From: UBA6055 sp965203755
GTDB taxonomy: Bacteria; Chloroflexota; Anaerolineae; Aggregatilineales; Phototrophicaceae
Length of the DNA stretch: 64,000 bases
NCBI GenBank assembly: GCA_965203755.1
Contig: OZ241910.1
Coordinates: forward strand, 62,001 to 126,000
Direction: 5' to 3'
Each line of letters begins with the position of its first letter. Within the stretch, counting starts at the first letter, position 1. Shown one piece after another: positions 51,636-59,864 of this stretch. The notes under the pieces were generated by a model. The model saw only the letters and a program-made list of their open reading frames with translations. It was not told the origin of the DNA and made no database searches. A program made the position numbers and the translations under genes.

Positions 51636-53176
51636 CAGCCGGCCTCCATCAAGTCGCCGACGGCTTTGACCATGATGCGGGTGGCGTTGCCCGGCAGATA
51701 AGCCAGCGGCACCTCTTCAACATCCACAATCTCTATGCTGTCGCCGGCGGCGCCGGCGTTCACGGCGCGGTCAGTGGCTTCCTGCTTCGCCTGCGCCAGC
51801 GCTTCATCGCGGCTAAGTTCAGCCAGAGAGAAAATGCGGTCGCATTCGCCGCCGACCTGGGCAATGGCGGCGCCAATCGCATTGGCAACCGGAAAGTGAG
51901 GCGGCTTGATAATCTCGGATGCCCCTTTGATCTCGCCGCTGACGAGAATGCTACCGCCGCCGACCACGATGACCGGCACCGGCTTTGCGCTGGTTTTCAT
52001 ACGATCCACGGCAATGGCGATCATCTCCATGATGCGTTCCTGCGCCGATTGGACGAAATCGCTGTCCAGCCCGCTTACGGCGCTTCTGTCGCCGATGTCT
52101 TCGCCGGCGGCGACCGTCACATCCGTCGCCGTCAGGATATCGCCGCCGAAAACCAGCGCCTTTTCGGTCAGTTCATAGCCGACGCTTTGCGGCCCGACTT
52201 TCAGCGGATCTTTTTCGATCATGCTGCCGCCGCCTAAGCCAATCGAGTAGGTATCGGGCATGCGAAAGTTGGTGCGTACGCCGCCAATATCAACAGCCAG
52301 GGCGGCCGCCCGCGGGAATCCATGCTGCAAGACGCCAATGTCCGTGGTCGTGCCGCCAATATCGACCACAATCGCATCTTTCAGACCGCTCAAGAAGGCC
52401 GCCCCGCGCATACTGTTGGTCGGACCAGAGGCGAAGGTCAGCACGGGATAGGCTTTGGCGAAGTCGGCGTTCATCAGCGTGCCGTCGTTTTGGCTGATGT
52501 AAAAGGGCGCGGCGATTCGCAGTTCGTCCAGCGCCGCCTTGAATCCATCCACCGTCCGGGCGGCAAGCTGGCGCAGGCAGGAATTCATAATGGCGGCGTT
52601 TTCGCGCTCCAGCAACCCAATCCGTCCGATTTCGCTGGACAGGGTGATGCTGGCATCCGGCATAACCGACTTGACAATTTTGGCGGCCTGTTCTTCAAAG
52701 GTGGAGTTGACCGGCGAGAACACGGATGAAATGGCGATGGCGCTCAAGCCGGCCGCTTGGATTTTTTGGGCGATGGCGCGTATCTCTTCGGGGTCAAAGG
52801 CAGAGATTTCGCGCCCGTCAAACTCATGCCCCCCGTGCGCCAGATGCTCATTGCCGCCGACAAGCTGGCGCAGGTCATGCGGCCAATCCACCATCGGCGG
52901 CAGACAGACGGTGGCCGGCAAGCCTAGGCGGATGCAGGCGGTCGGCCGCAGGCGTTTCCGTTCGACGACCGCATTGGTGAAATGGGTCGTGCCAATCATC
53001 ACGCCGTCAATCCTGGCGCTATCGATGCCCGAGTCCGCAATGACGCCGCGCAAGGCTTTGGCAATGCCCGCGGATACATTGGCGGTCGTGGGCGTTTTGG
53101 TCGAACTGATGACCGCCGCGCCATCCATCAAGACGGCATCGGTGTTCGTGCCGCCGACATCAATTCCAATTCTCAT
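51635..53176 (-). CDS. Hydantoinase/oxoprolinase family protein (HyuA-like)
   Basis: A 513-residue HyuA-like ATP-dependent amidohydrolase. It has MRIGIDVGGTNTDAV (ASKHA-type phosphate binding), GTTHFTNAVVERK, DIGGTTTDIGVLQHG and GLGGGSMIEKDP. No HyuB partner gene is in the window; the DUF917 pair follows instead, a known alternative pairing. It opens lactam or hydantoin rings and probably feeds amino-acid salvage. Its leader and first 14 codons are duplicated at 54513-54611, on the other side of CSLREA copy F, so the native upstream context has been disturbed. Confidence 0.9.
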   Translation of the reverse strand: MRIGIDVGGTNTDAVLMDGAAVISSTKTPTTANVSAGIAKALRGVIADSGIDSARIDGVMIGTTHFTNAVVERKRLRPTACIRLGLPATVCLPPMVDWPHDLRQLVGGNEHLAHGGHEFDGREISAFDPEEIRAIAQKIQAAGLSAIAISSVFSPVNSTFEEQAAKIVKSVMPDASITLSSEIGRIGLLERENAAIMNSCLRQLAARTVDGFKAALDELRIAAPFYISQNDGTLMNADFAKAYPVLTFASGPTNSMRGAAFLSGLKDAIVVDIGGTTTDIGVLQHGFPRAAALAVDIGGVRTNFRMPDTYSIGLGGGSMIEKDPLKVGPQSVGYELTEKALVFGGDILTATDVTVAAGEDIGDRSAVSGLDSDFVQSAQERIMEMIAIAVDRMKTSAKPVPVIVVGGGSILVSGEIKGASEIIKPPHFPVANAIGAAIAQVGGECDRIFSLAELSRDEALAQAKQEATDRAVNAGAAGDSIEIVDVEEVPLAYLPGNATRIMVKAVGDLMEAG

Positions 53177-53232
53177 GGTCTTTTCTCCCGGTGTGAAAAC
53201 AGTTTGAATACATCAATCGACGCATCATCGCC
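53134..53232. repeat. 99-bp direct repeat, left copy, at hydantoinase start
   Basis: Covers the first 14 codons of the hydantoinase gene and its leader. It matches 54513-54611 at all but two adjacent bases (GA against AG near 53219-53220). CSLREA copy F lies between the copies. Confidence 0.95.
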
Positions 53233-53269
53233 AAAGCGGCGGCGCCTCTCAAACGAATGGACGGCGCTT

Positions 53270-54397
53270 TTAATTGGCGACATATTCAATCGCGCCGATA
53301 TCACAGCCGCCGCCCTGCGGTCTGACCGTGCCAATTTGGTCGGTTTCCGGGCAGTAGCCATCATCAGCGGCGTCAATGGCTGGACTGCCAGCCAGAAGCG
53401 GGAAATAGGCCGGCGAGCCGTCCTTCGGCACAACCAATTCGCCCAGCATGGGATCGCCTTTGAAGGCCGACGAACAGGAGCCGTCCTGAATGAAATTGCG
53501 GATATTCTGTTTCAGTTCGCCCCTAGAGTAACAAGCGTCTTCGCCGTCGCCGGCAATGATGCTGTTGACCATGCTTAACTCTCCCTCTTCCCAGTTATAG
53601 ATCGCGCCGCCCCAAATGTCAGCCGAGCTGCCGCTGAAGCTACTGCTGCCGATGCTTAGTTCGCCCACGTTGAAGATCGCGCCGCCGATTTCAGCCGAGT
53701 TGCCGCTGAAGCTGCTGTTGACGATGCTTAGCTCGCCGACTTCCCCGTTGCCAATCGCGCCGCCGCCTTCAGCCGAGTTGTGGCTAAAAGCGCTGTTGAC
53801 GATGCTTAACTCTCCCACGTTGAAGATCGCGCCGCTGTTTTCAGCCGAGTTGTCGCTGAAGCTACTATCGCTGATGCTTAGCTCTCCATCGCCCCCGTTG
53901 ACAATCGCGCCGCCAGCCTCGTCAGCCGAGTTGTGGCTAAAAGCGCTGTTGACGATGCTTAACTCTCCCCAGTTGATAATCGCGCCGCCGTATTCAGCCG
54001 AGTTATGGCTGAAAGCACTGTTGACGATGCTTAGTTCGCCCAAGTTGACGATGGCGCGTCCCCTGGTCATGGTCAAATCCTGGATGGTCAGCGCGCCGCC
54101 GTCGTTGTAAAAGATCCGATAACGATTGGCGCCGCTGATGGTGTAGCCCTCGCCTTCAATAGTGATGTCCGAAGTGATAACAGGAAGTTCATCCCTAAGC
54201 GTTATGTCTCTGGTGAGCGCAATCGTGTCGGCACCGCGCCCGGCGCGACAGCCGCCGAAGGATCGGTCGCGGTTGGCGGCGATGATGGCATCCGCCAATG
54301 TACAGCTTGAGCTTAGCCTGATATCAGCGGCGTGAACCGTCGACGCCAATAGAAGCACCGTCCCTACGGCGGTGAAAAGCAAGGTCAGTCGCTTCAT
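53270..54397 (-). CDS. Secreted CSLREA beta-helix protein, copy F (375 aa)
   Basis: Start at 54397 (MKRLTLLFTAVGTVLLL) with GAGGAGAACCAGC before it. It has a Sec signal, the CSLREA motif (CTLADAIIAANRDRSFGGC), only about eight beta-helix repeats (LSIVNSAFSHNSA, LSISDSSFSDNSA) and the usual end (AIDAADDGYCPETDQIG to GAIEYVAN). It is the shortest intact copy. It sits between the methyltransferase and hydantoinase genes, in the same direction, inside the 99-bp direct repeat. Leader and tail match copy B. Confidence 0.85.
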   Translation of the reverse strand: MKRLTLLFTAVGTVLLLASTVHAADIRLSSSCTLADAIIAANRDRSFGGCRAGRGADTIALTRDITLRDELPVITSDITIEGEGYTISGANRYRIFYNDGGALTIQDLTMTRGRAIVNLGELSIVNSAFSHNSAEYGGAIINWGELSIVNSAFSHNSADEAGGAIVNGGDGELSISDSSFSDNSAENSGAIFNVGELSIVNSAFSHNSAEGGGAIGNGEVGELSIVNSSFSGNSAEIGGAIFNVGELSIGSSSFSGSSADIWGGAIYNWEEGELSMVNSIIAGDGEDACYSRGELKQNIRNFIQDGSCSSAFKGDPMLGELVVPKDGSPAYFPLLAGSPAIDAADDGYCPETDQIGTVRPQGGGCDIGAIEYVAN

Positions 54398-54444
54398 GCT
54401 GGTTCTCCTCTCTGATAAACAGAATGCAAAATGCTTCAATGAAC

Positions 54445-54555
54445 TTATAAAACATCGCCTTCGGCATGGCGCGGCGGACAGCCAATCACCTCGCCTGGCA
54501 AAGGGCGGAAAGCGGCATCGGTGTTCGTGCCGCCGACATCAATTCCAATTCTCAT
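54445..54555 (-). pseudogene. Chimeric remnant: hydantoinase start joined to DUF917 end
   Basis: A 36-codon frame. The first 14 codons are MRIGIDVGGTNTDA, identical to the hydantoinase. The next 15 (AFRPLPGEVIGCPPR) match the C-terminus of the DUF917 gene at 55816 (FRPLPGGVIGCPPR). The DNA at 54469-54512 matches 55846-55889 at 39 of 44 positions. Both parts are broken pieces of neighbouring genes, left by rearrangement around CSLREA copy F. Probably no function. Confidence 0.88.
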
Positions 54556-54611
54556 GGTCTTTTCTCCCGGTGTGAAAACAGTTTGAATACATCAATCAGC
54601 GCATCATCGCC
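54513..54611. repeat. 99-bp direct repeat, right copy
   Basis: Second copy of the hydantoinase leader and first 14 codons, next to the end of the methyltransferase gene and fused on its other side to a DUF917 tail fragment. It pairs with 53134-53232. Confidence 0.95.
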
Positions 54612-54613
54612 GG

Positions 54614-55819
54614 TTAGCGCCTGGAAGCTCGCCACTCGGCCATCGTCCTGCTCCCTTTGCTGCGATTGCAATGTGAACACAGCAGCTGCAGGTTGTCGAA
54701 GTGGTCTGCGCCGCCTTTCGAGCGCGGCAGGATATGGTCTACCTCCATGATTTTGAAGGGGAAATGCGTATCACAGCCGGCGCAAATGCCTTCCTGCAAG
54801 CCATACAGCCGATGACGATGAGTGCGATAGTTGGGCAGCGTCCCCAGGTCAGTACGCAGCGGCGGCTTGTCCAGCACCGTCGGCCCGCCCCATAGCCCGC
54901 GGTCAGCTGCAATGCGCTGTTTGACCAGCTTCACCGCCAGCGGCGACAAATCAACGCCCGCCCACTGTCGGTCAAGTCGGTCGGCGGCGACCAGTGTAGT
55001 CGCACAGCCGCAGAAAGGGTCCAGCACCATGTCGCCGGGGCTGCTGGATGCTTTGATGATGCGTTCTAGCAGTTTCAGCGGCTTTTGCGTCGGATAGCCG
55101 ATGCGCTCTTTTGGACTGCGTACTGCGACAGCGATGTCATTCCACCAGTCTTCAGCTGCCTTGCCTCGCTTTCGCATCGCTTCAATTTCTGCTGGCTCAA
55201 AACTTTTTCCGGTATCGAACGCTTTGCGCGGTCTTTGATTGGGGTCTTTATACGGAAGGCGAACGTCGTCTCGATTAAATGTCCAAATTTTACCCTTTGC
55301 ATACCACAAAATCGTATCGTGCTTGCGATTAAACTGACGCATTCTTGGAGAGCCTGGGCCGGTATATGCCCACACAATCTCATTGCGAAAATTCTGCCGG
55401 CCAAATATCCCGTCCATTGCCAGTTTCAGATAATGGCTGGCAGTTGGGTCGCAGTGCAAATAGATCGAGCCGGTGTCCTTCAGTATGCGATGCGTCTCAA
55501 TCAAGCGCAGCGCCATCATGATCAGATAGCTCATCATGCCCTTGCCATGCGTATCCCGCGCCGCGTCGATCACCTTGTAGACGGCTGGACTGCGGTCGGC
55601 AAGCTCGCCATGTTCGTGTACGTCGATGTCAGATAAGGTCCAGGCATCCTTGAAGGCGGCGCCAGCGGCTTTTGAGCCAATCGGCGCGGCATAGTTCCGA
55701 TTGGAATTGAATGGCGGGTCAAGGTAAATCAAGTCAACGCAGGCGGCGTTTATGCCGCGCATGATGTGCAGGTTGTCGCCTGTCCATACCGTGCCGCTGG
55801 CAAAGTTCGCTTCTGTCAT
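54614..55819 (-). CDS. DNA methyltransferase fused to an HNH nuclease domain
   Basis: A 401-residue protein. The order of motifs is DPPF (34-37, catalytic motif IV) then DPFCGCATTLVAA (motif I, about 265-277, AdoMet binding), the beta-class layout of N6-adenine or N4-cytosine methyltransferases. The last 60 residues are an HNH zinc finger (CAGC, VDHILPRSKGG, HFDNLQLLCSHCNRSKG). No separate restriction gene is adjacent. Its ATG overlaps the DUF917 stop (ATGA), so it is expressed within the hydantoin operon, where it has no metabolic reason to be. Target sequence and nuclease activity are unknown. Confidence 0.88.
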   Translation of the reverse strand: MTEANFASGTVWTGDNLHIMRGINAACVDLIYLDPPFNSNRNYAAPIGSKAAGAAFKDAWTLSDIDVHEHGELADRSPAVYKVIDAARDTHGKGMMSYLIMMALRLIETHRILKDTGSIYLHCDPTASHYLKLAMDGIFGRQNFRNEIVWAYTGPGSPRMRQFNRKHDTILWYAKGKIWTFNRDDVRLPYKDPNQRPRKAFDTGKSFEPAEIEAMRKRGKAAEDWWNDIAVAVRSPKERIGYPTQKPLKLLERIIKASSSPGDMVLDPFCGCATTLVAADRLDRQWAGVDLSPLAVKLVKQRIAADRGLWGGPTVLDKPPLRTDLGTLPNYRTHRHRLYGLQEGICAGCDTHFPFKIMEVDHILPRSKGGADHFDNLQLLCSHCNRSKGSRTMAEWRASRR

Positions 55820-56943
55820 CGCAATTCCTTTCGGCTGTTGAATGCGCGCGGCGGACAGCCAATCACCCCGCCCGGCAGCGGACGGAAAGCGACATCATAA
55901 CCGAAGGCCGCCGGCCCAACCACATCCAGCGCGGCTTGCGTTTTCAGCTGTTCGGGCGCCGGCACGGCAATAACCGCCACCCGCGCGCCATAACGCAGAA
56001 CTTCGGTCGTCACTGGCTCGCCCTCCTCCTCGGTGACGATGCAAATCAAATCGGGCGTGGTCACAACGGCTTCGCCATTAAGATACGCGATGAGAAACTC
56101 GTTCTGAAATTCAATTTCCAGGCGGTCGCGGCCGCCGAAGCTCTGAAGCCGGACGCCGCCGCGGGCAAAACCCTTGGTGGTGCGGCGATTGACATCGGTG
56201 ATTTTGCCGCGGAAGATGATCCGGCCATCCAGAACATCAGCCACAGCCGCCGGCACATCGGACTTCTGCCGCTGCGCCGCGATGACCTGACAGCCAAGAT
56301 GATGCGCCAGGCTCATGGTATAGTGAACGCCGGCCGCCTTGACCTGCGCCCCAGACATGACGACGCCGACCAGCCCGGCGCGGGCGCCCATGCTGACCGC
56401 GATATTGCGCGCGATTTTCTCGCCCCAAAGGTCGCTCACGGCGGCCGGCACAAGCGCCGCATTGTCGGCGGCGTCCACCATGGCAAAGGGCGTTACGCGG
56501 GCGCGGTTGCCGAACAGGAAGGACGACATCTGAATTTCGGGAAAGGCGCGCCCCATACTGTCACTGTCGATGGTCGGGATGCCCGCCTGCAAGCCGGCGA
56601 TCAAGGGCTGCATTGAATTGGCGCCGCCGATTTCAGCAATCGCAATGGCATCAAAGGAGCGCTCAATATGCTCTTCCAGCAGGCGCAAAGCGCGAACCAT
56701 CTCGGCGCCTTCGGGCAGCTTTTCGATGCTGACTGTCGGCGCGCCGATACTGCCGGCGGCGCAAACCAGGGCATCGTCCGCCAGCTGCAAAGGGTCAAGC
56801 AGGGCTTGGGGGCCTTTTTCCCGTATGACCGCCGCCAGATGCAGGCCGCCCAGATAGGGATTGCCGCCGCCGCCGGTGCCAAGGATGCCGGCGCCGATGG
56901 CAATCGGTCGAATATCGTCCAAGGTGACTTGCGCTAAGATCAT
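55816..56943 (-). CDS. DUF917 protein 3
   Basis: A 375-residue DUF917 protein with the GTGGGGNPYLGGLHLA loop (20-35), DSDSMGRAFPEIQMSSF and VTTPDLICIVTEEEGEPV. It is closer to the 48230 protein (GAGILGTGGGG) than to the tandem pair. It overlaps the upstream OppF-type ATPase gene by four bases (ATGA) and the methyltransferase gene downstream by four, so transporter, DUF917 and methyltransferase share one transcript. Confidence 0.88.
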   Translation of the reverse strand: MILAQVTLDDIRPIAIGAGILGTGGGGNPYLGGLHLAAVIREKGPQALLDPLQLADDALVCAAGSIGAPTVSIEKLPEGAEMVRALRLLEEHIERSFDAIAIAEIGGANSMQPLIAGLQAGIPTIDSDSMGRAFPEIQMSSFLFGNRARVTPFAMVDAADNAALVPAAVSDLWGEKIARNIAVSMGARAGLVGVVMSGAQVKAAGVHYTMSLAHHLGCQVIAAQRQKSDVPAAVADVLDGRIIFRGKITDVNRRTTKGFARGGVRLQSFGGRDRLEIEFQNEFLIAYLNGEAVVTTPDLICIVTEEEGEPVTTEVLRYGARVAVIAVPAPEQLKTQAALDVVGPAAFGYDVAFRPLPGGVIGCPPRAFNSRKELR

Positions 56944-57926
56944 GCCGGTTCTCCTGGATGCAGATGGCAGGCGACCTGATGCGCGGCGCCGGATTCGATG
57001 AGCGGCGGCAGCGCCGTATCGCAGATGTCAAGTTTGGCGGCATGACAGCGAGGCGCGAAGGGACAGCCCCGCTGTGGAAATGAATGCGACAAATCGCCGC
57101 GAATGATGATTTCTTCGCGCTGAATATCTGGATCGGGTTCGGGGATGGCTGAAATCAGCGCTTGGGTATAGGGATGTTTGGGTTCTTCAAAGATGACTTC
57201 AGTTCGGGCGACCTCTACGATTTTGCCGAGATAAAGCAGCGCCACTTCGTCGCACATATAACGGACGACGCCCAAATCATGGGAGATAAACAGATAGGTA
57301 AGCCTGAATTGATCTTGCAGGTCCTGCAGCAGATTCAGTATCTGCGCCTGCACCGAGACATCCAAAGCCGAAGTCGGTTCGTCGAGGACAACCAGACGGG
57401 GCTGAACCGCCAAGGCGCGGGCAATGCCAATGCGCTGCTGCTGCCCGCCGCTGAATTCATGGGGATAGCGATAATAATGCTCTTCTTTCAGTCCGACCAC
57501 GCGCATCAGTTCCAGCACCCGGTCGCGGGCTGGATTCCCTCTTAGCCTTTCGTGGATCCACAGCGGCTCGCCGATAATCTGCCCGACCGTCATTCGACCG
57601 TTCAGCGACGCGGCCGGCGCTTGATAAATCATCTGCATCTCGCTGCGGAGGCGGCGCAGATCTCTGGCCCTAATATGCGTGATGTCTTGCCCGGCGTACA
57701 AAATCTGCCCGGCAGTGGGTTCAAGCAGACGCAGGATGCACTTGCCGATGGTGGTCTTGCCCGAGCCGGATTCCCCGACCAGCCCCAAAGTCTTGCCTTC
57801 TGGCAGCGCGAAGCTGACATCATCGACGGCGCGGAAGTCGGCCACACGGCGATTCAACAGGCCGCCGCGAACCGGGAAATACTTTTTGAGATGGTTGATC
57901 TCCAGCAGCCCCCCCTTTTCGCTCAT
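56940..57926 (-). CDS. Oligopeptide-type ABC transporter ATPase (OppF/DppF)
   Basis: A 328-residue ATPase. Walker A is GESGSGKTT (about 53-61), signature SGGQQQR, Walker B VVLDEPTSALD, and a C-terminal oligopeptide-ATPase domain with a Cys-containing segment (RGCPFAPRC) that may bind an iron-sulfur cluster, common in this group. It pairs with the OppD-type gene upstream by an ATGA overlap. Confidence 0.92.
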   Translation of the reverse strand: MSEKGGLLEINHLKKYFPVRGGLLNRRVADFRAVDDVSFALPEGKTLGLVGESGSGKTTIGKCILRLLEPTAGQILYAGQDITHIRARDLRRLRSEMQMIYQAPAASLNGRMTVGQIIGEPLWIHERLRGNPARDRVLELMRVVGLKEEHYYRYPHEFSGGQQQRIGIARALAVQPRLVVLDEPTSALDVSVQAQILNLLQDLQDQFRLTYLFISHDLGVVRYMCDEVALLYLGKIVEVARTEVIFEEPKHPYTQALISAIPEPDPDIQREEIIIRGDLSHSFPQRGCPFAPRCHAAKLDICDTALPPLIESGAAHQVACHLHPGEPA

Positions 57927-58948
57927 GCCTCCTCCTCATAAAGAAAGCACGATGCCGAATGTCCAGCGCCGACCTGCCTGGCCGCGGGGATTTTTTGGCG
58001 GCAGACCGCCATGACATGCTCGCAGCGCGGGTGAAAGCGGCAGCCGGCCGGCGGATGAATCAGATTGGGAATCATGCCGGGGATGCCGACCAAGCCACGG
58101 CGGCCGGTGTGTTTTTGGGGCACCGCATGGATTAAGCCGCGGGTGTAGGGATGCTTTGGATTTTTGAACAGCTCGCGCACCGGCGATTCTTCGATGACGC
58201 GCCCGGCATACATGACCGCCACTCGTTCGCAAGTGCGGGCAACCACGCCAAGGTTGTGCGTGATCAGCAGGACGGTCAAGCCAAGCCGCTGCACCAGCGA
58301 GCGAATCAGGCGCAAAATCTGCGCTTGAATAGTGACATCCAGGGCAGTGGTCGGCTCATCGGCAATCAGCAGGTCAGGGTCGCCGGCCAGCGCCATGGCG
58401 ATCAGCACGCGCTGCCGCATGCCGCCGCTGAATTGATGCGGGTATTCATAAATCCGTTTGTCGCCGTCGGGAATGCCGGTCAGGCGCATGAGTTCGACCG
58501 CCCGTTCGTGAGCGTCGCGGCGCATTTGCCGCACCGATGGCATAAAGCCGCGCCAGCGGCCGGGGACTTTCTGCCCTTGCGCGCGCTGATACAAGACGGC
58601 GTCCACCAACTGTTCGCGGATGGTGAAAAGCGGATTCAGATTGGTCACCGGGTCCTGAAAAATCATGCCCAGACGCCGGGCGCGGAAGGCTTCCATCTCG
58701 CTTTCGGACTTGGACAGGATATCTTCGCCATCAAAGGCGACGCGGCCGGCGGTGATTTTGCCCGGCGGCATGGGGATCAGGCGGGCGACCGACAAAGCCG
58801 TCATGGATTTGCCGCAGCCGGTTTCGCCAACCAGCCCAAGCACATCGCCGCGTTTCATGTTCAGGCTGACACCAGCCAGCACTTTGACCGCGCCGTCATA
58901 GGTATGAAATTCGAGATGCAAATCCTGGATGTTGAGCAGTTCTGACAT
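57923..58948 (-). CDS. Oligopeptide-type ABC transporter ATPase (OppD/DppD)
   Basis: A 341-residue ATPase: Walker A GETGCGKSMT, signature SGGMRQRVLIAMAL, Walker B LLIADEPTTALD, and a C-terminal domain with CRFHPRC. An insert near residues 120-150 (GQKVPGRWRGFMPSVRQM) is longer than in classic OppD. It energises uptake through the two permeases encoded next upstream. Confidence 0.92.
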   Translation of the reverse strand: MSELLNIQDLHLEFHTYDGAVKVLAGVSLNMKRGDVLGLVGETGCGKSMTALSVARLIPMPPGKITAGRVAFDGEDILSKSESEMEAFRARRLGMIFQDPVTNLNPLFTIREQLVDAVLYQRAQGQKVPGRWRGFMPSVRQMRRDAHERAVELMRLTGIPDGDKRIYEYPHQFSGGMRQRVLIAMALAGDPDLLIADEPTTALDVTIQAQILRLIRSLVQRLGLTVLLITHNLGVVARTCERVAVMYAGRVIEESPVRELFKNPKHPYTRGLIHAVPQKHTGRRGLVGIPGMIPNLIHPPAGCRFHPRCEHVMAVCRQKIPAARQVGAGHSASCFLYEEEA

Positions 58949-58955
58949 ACTTGTC

Positions 58956-59864
58956 CTATCGCCGCGAGCGGGGGTCGAGGACGTCCCGCAGGCCGTCGCC
59001 GAGTAAGTTCCAGCTAAAGACCATCAGCCAGATGGCCATGCCGGGGAAGGTGGCGATCCACCATTCATCGGGAAAATAGAGCCGCCCGTCGTTAATCATC
59101 GCCCCCCATTCCGGCGTCGGCGGCTGCGCGCCCAGACCAATAAAACCCAGCGCGGCCGCCGTCAAAACGGCGAAGCCGAAGTCGGTCGTCATTTTGACGA
59201 TGATGGGCGAGACCGCGTTGGGCAGGATATGGCGAAAGATAATCCGCAGAGGGCCAGCGCCGATGCCATAGGCGGCTTCAACGAAGGGTTCTTCGCGCAA
59301 AGACAGCACCAGGCTGCGGGTCAAACGGGCGAAACCTGGCCACCACACCAGCGCAATGCCAATCATCATATTGACAATCCCCTTGCCCAGCGCCGACGAA
59401 ATCGCAATCGCCAGCACCAGCGCCGGCACGGCTAAAAAGACATCGGCGACGCGCATCAGGACATCATCCACCCAGCCGCCGGCATAACCAGCCACCGCGC
59501 CGATGGTCACGCCAATACTTGTCGCCAGCAGGATAATCACCGTGCCAACTTGGAAGGCTAGAGGCGTGCCCATCACGACGCGGCTGAAAATATCGCGGCC
59601 GATCTTGTCAGTGCCGAAGACGAATTCGGCGCTTGGCGGCATCAGCCGCGCGGCGACGCGGGTTTTGCCGGTGGCGTCTTCGGGGTACGGCGCGATGAGC
59701 GGAGCAAAGACAGCCACTAGAAAAATAAAAGTCAGCATCGTCAGGCCGACCATTGAAAGACTGTTGGAGCGGAAGCGATACAGGCCGCGGGTGATGTTTT
59801 CCCAGCGGGCCGAACGCGCTCCGTCTTGGTGCAGTTTCCGTTTAGGCTTGCCAAACTTACCCAT
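58956..59864 (-). CDS. Oligopeptide-type ABC transporter permease (OppC/DppC)
   Basis: A 302-residue permease with a basic N-terminal stretch, a first hydrophobic span (about 38-60), an OppC-type extracellular segment (GKTRVAARLMPPSAEFVFG, GTDKIGRDIFSRV) and five further spans. The cytoplasmic loop (EAAYGIGAGPLRIIFRHILP) docks the ATPases. It overlaps the DppB-type gene by eight bases. Confidence 0.92.
   Translation of the reverse strand: MGKFGKPKRKLHQDGARSARWENITRGLYRFRSNSLSMVGLTMLTFIFLVAVFAPLIAPYPEDATGKTRVAARLMPPSAEFVFGTDKIGRDIFSRVVMGTPLAFQVGTVIILLATSIGVTIGAVAGYAGGWVDDVLMRVADVFLAVPALVLAIAISSALGKGIVNMMIGIALVWWPGFARLTRSLVLSLREEPFVEAAYGIGAGPLRIIFRHILPNAVSPIIVKMTTDFGFAVLTAAALGFIGLGAQPPTPEWGAMINDGRLYFPDEWWIATFPGMAIWLMVFSWNLLGDGLRDVLDPRSRR

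Noticed and set aside
7069..54397. CSLREA elements as ordinary transposons
   Set aside because: I find no transposase, no terminal inverted repeats and no short target duplications. The long direct repeats suggest another mechanism, so I do not label them insertion sequences.
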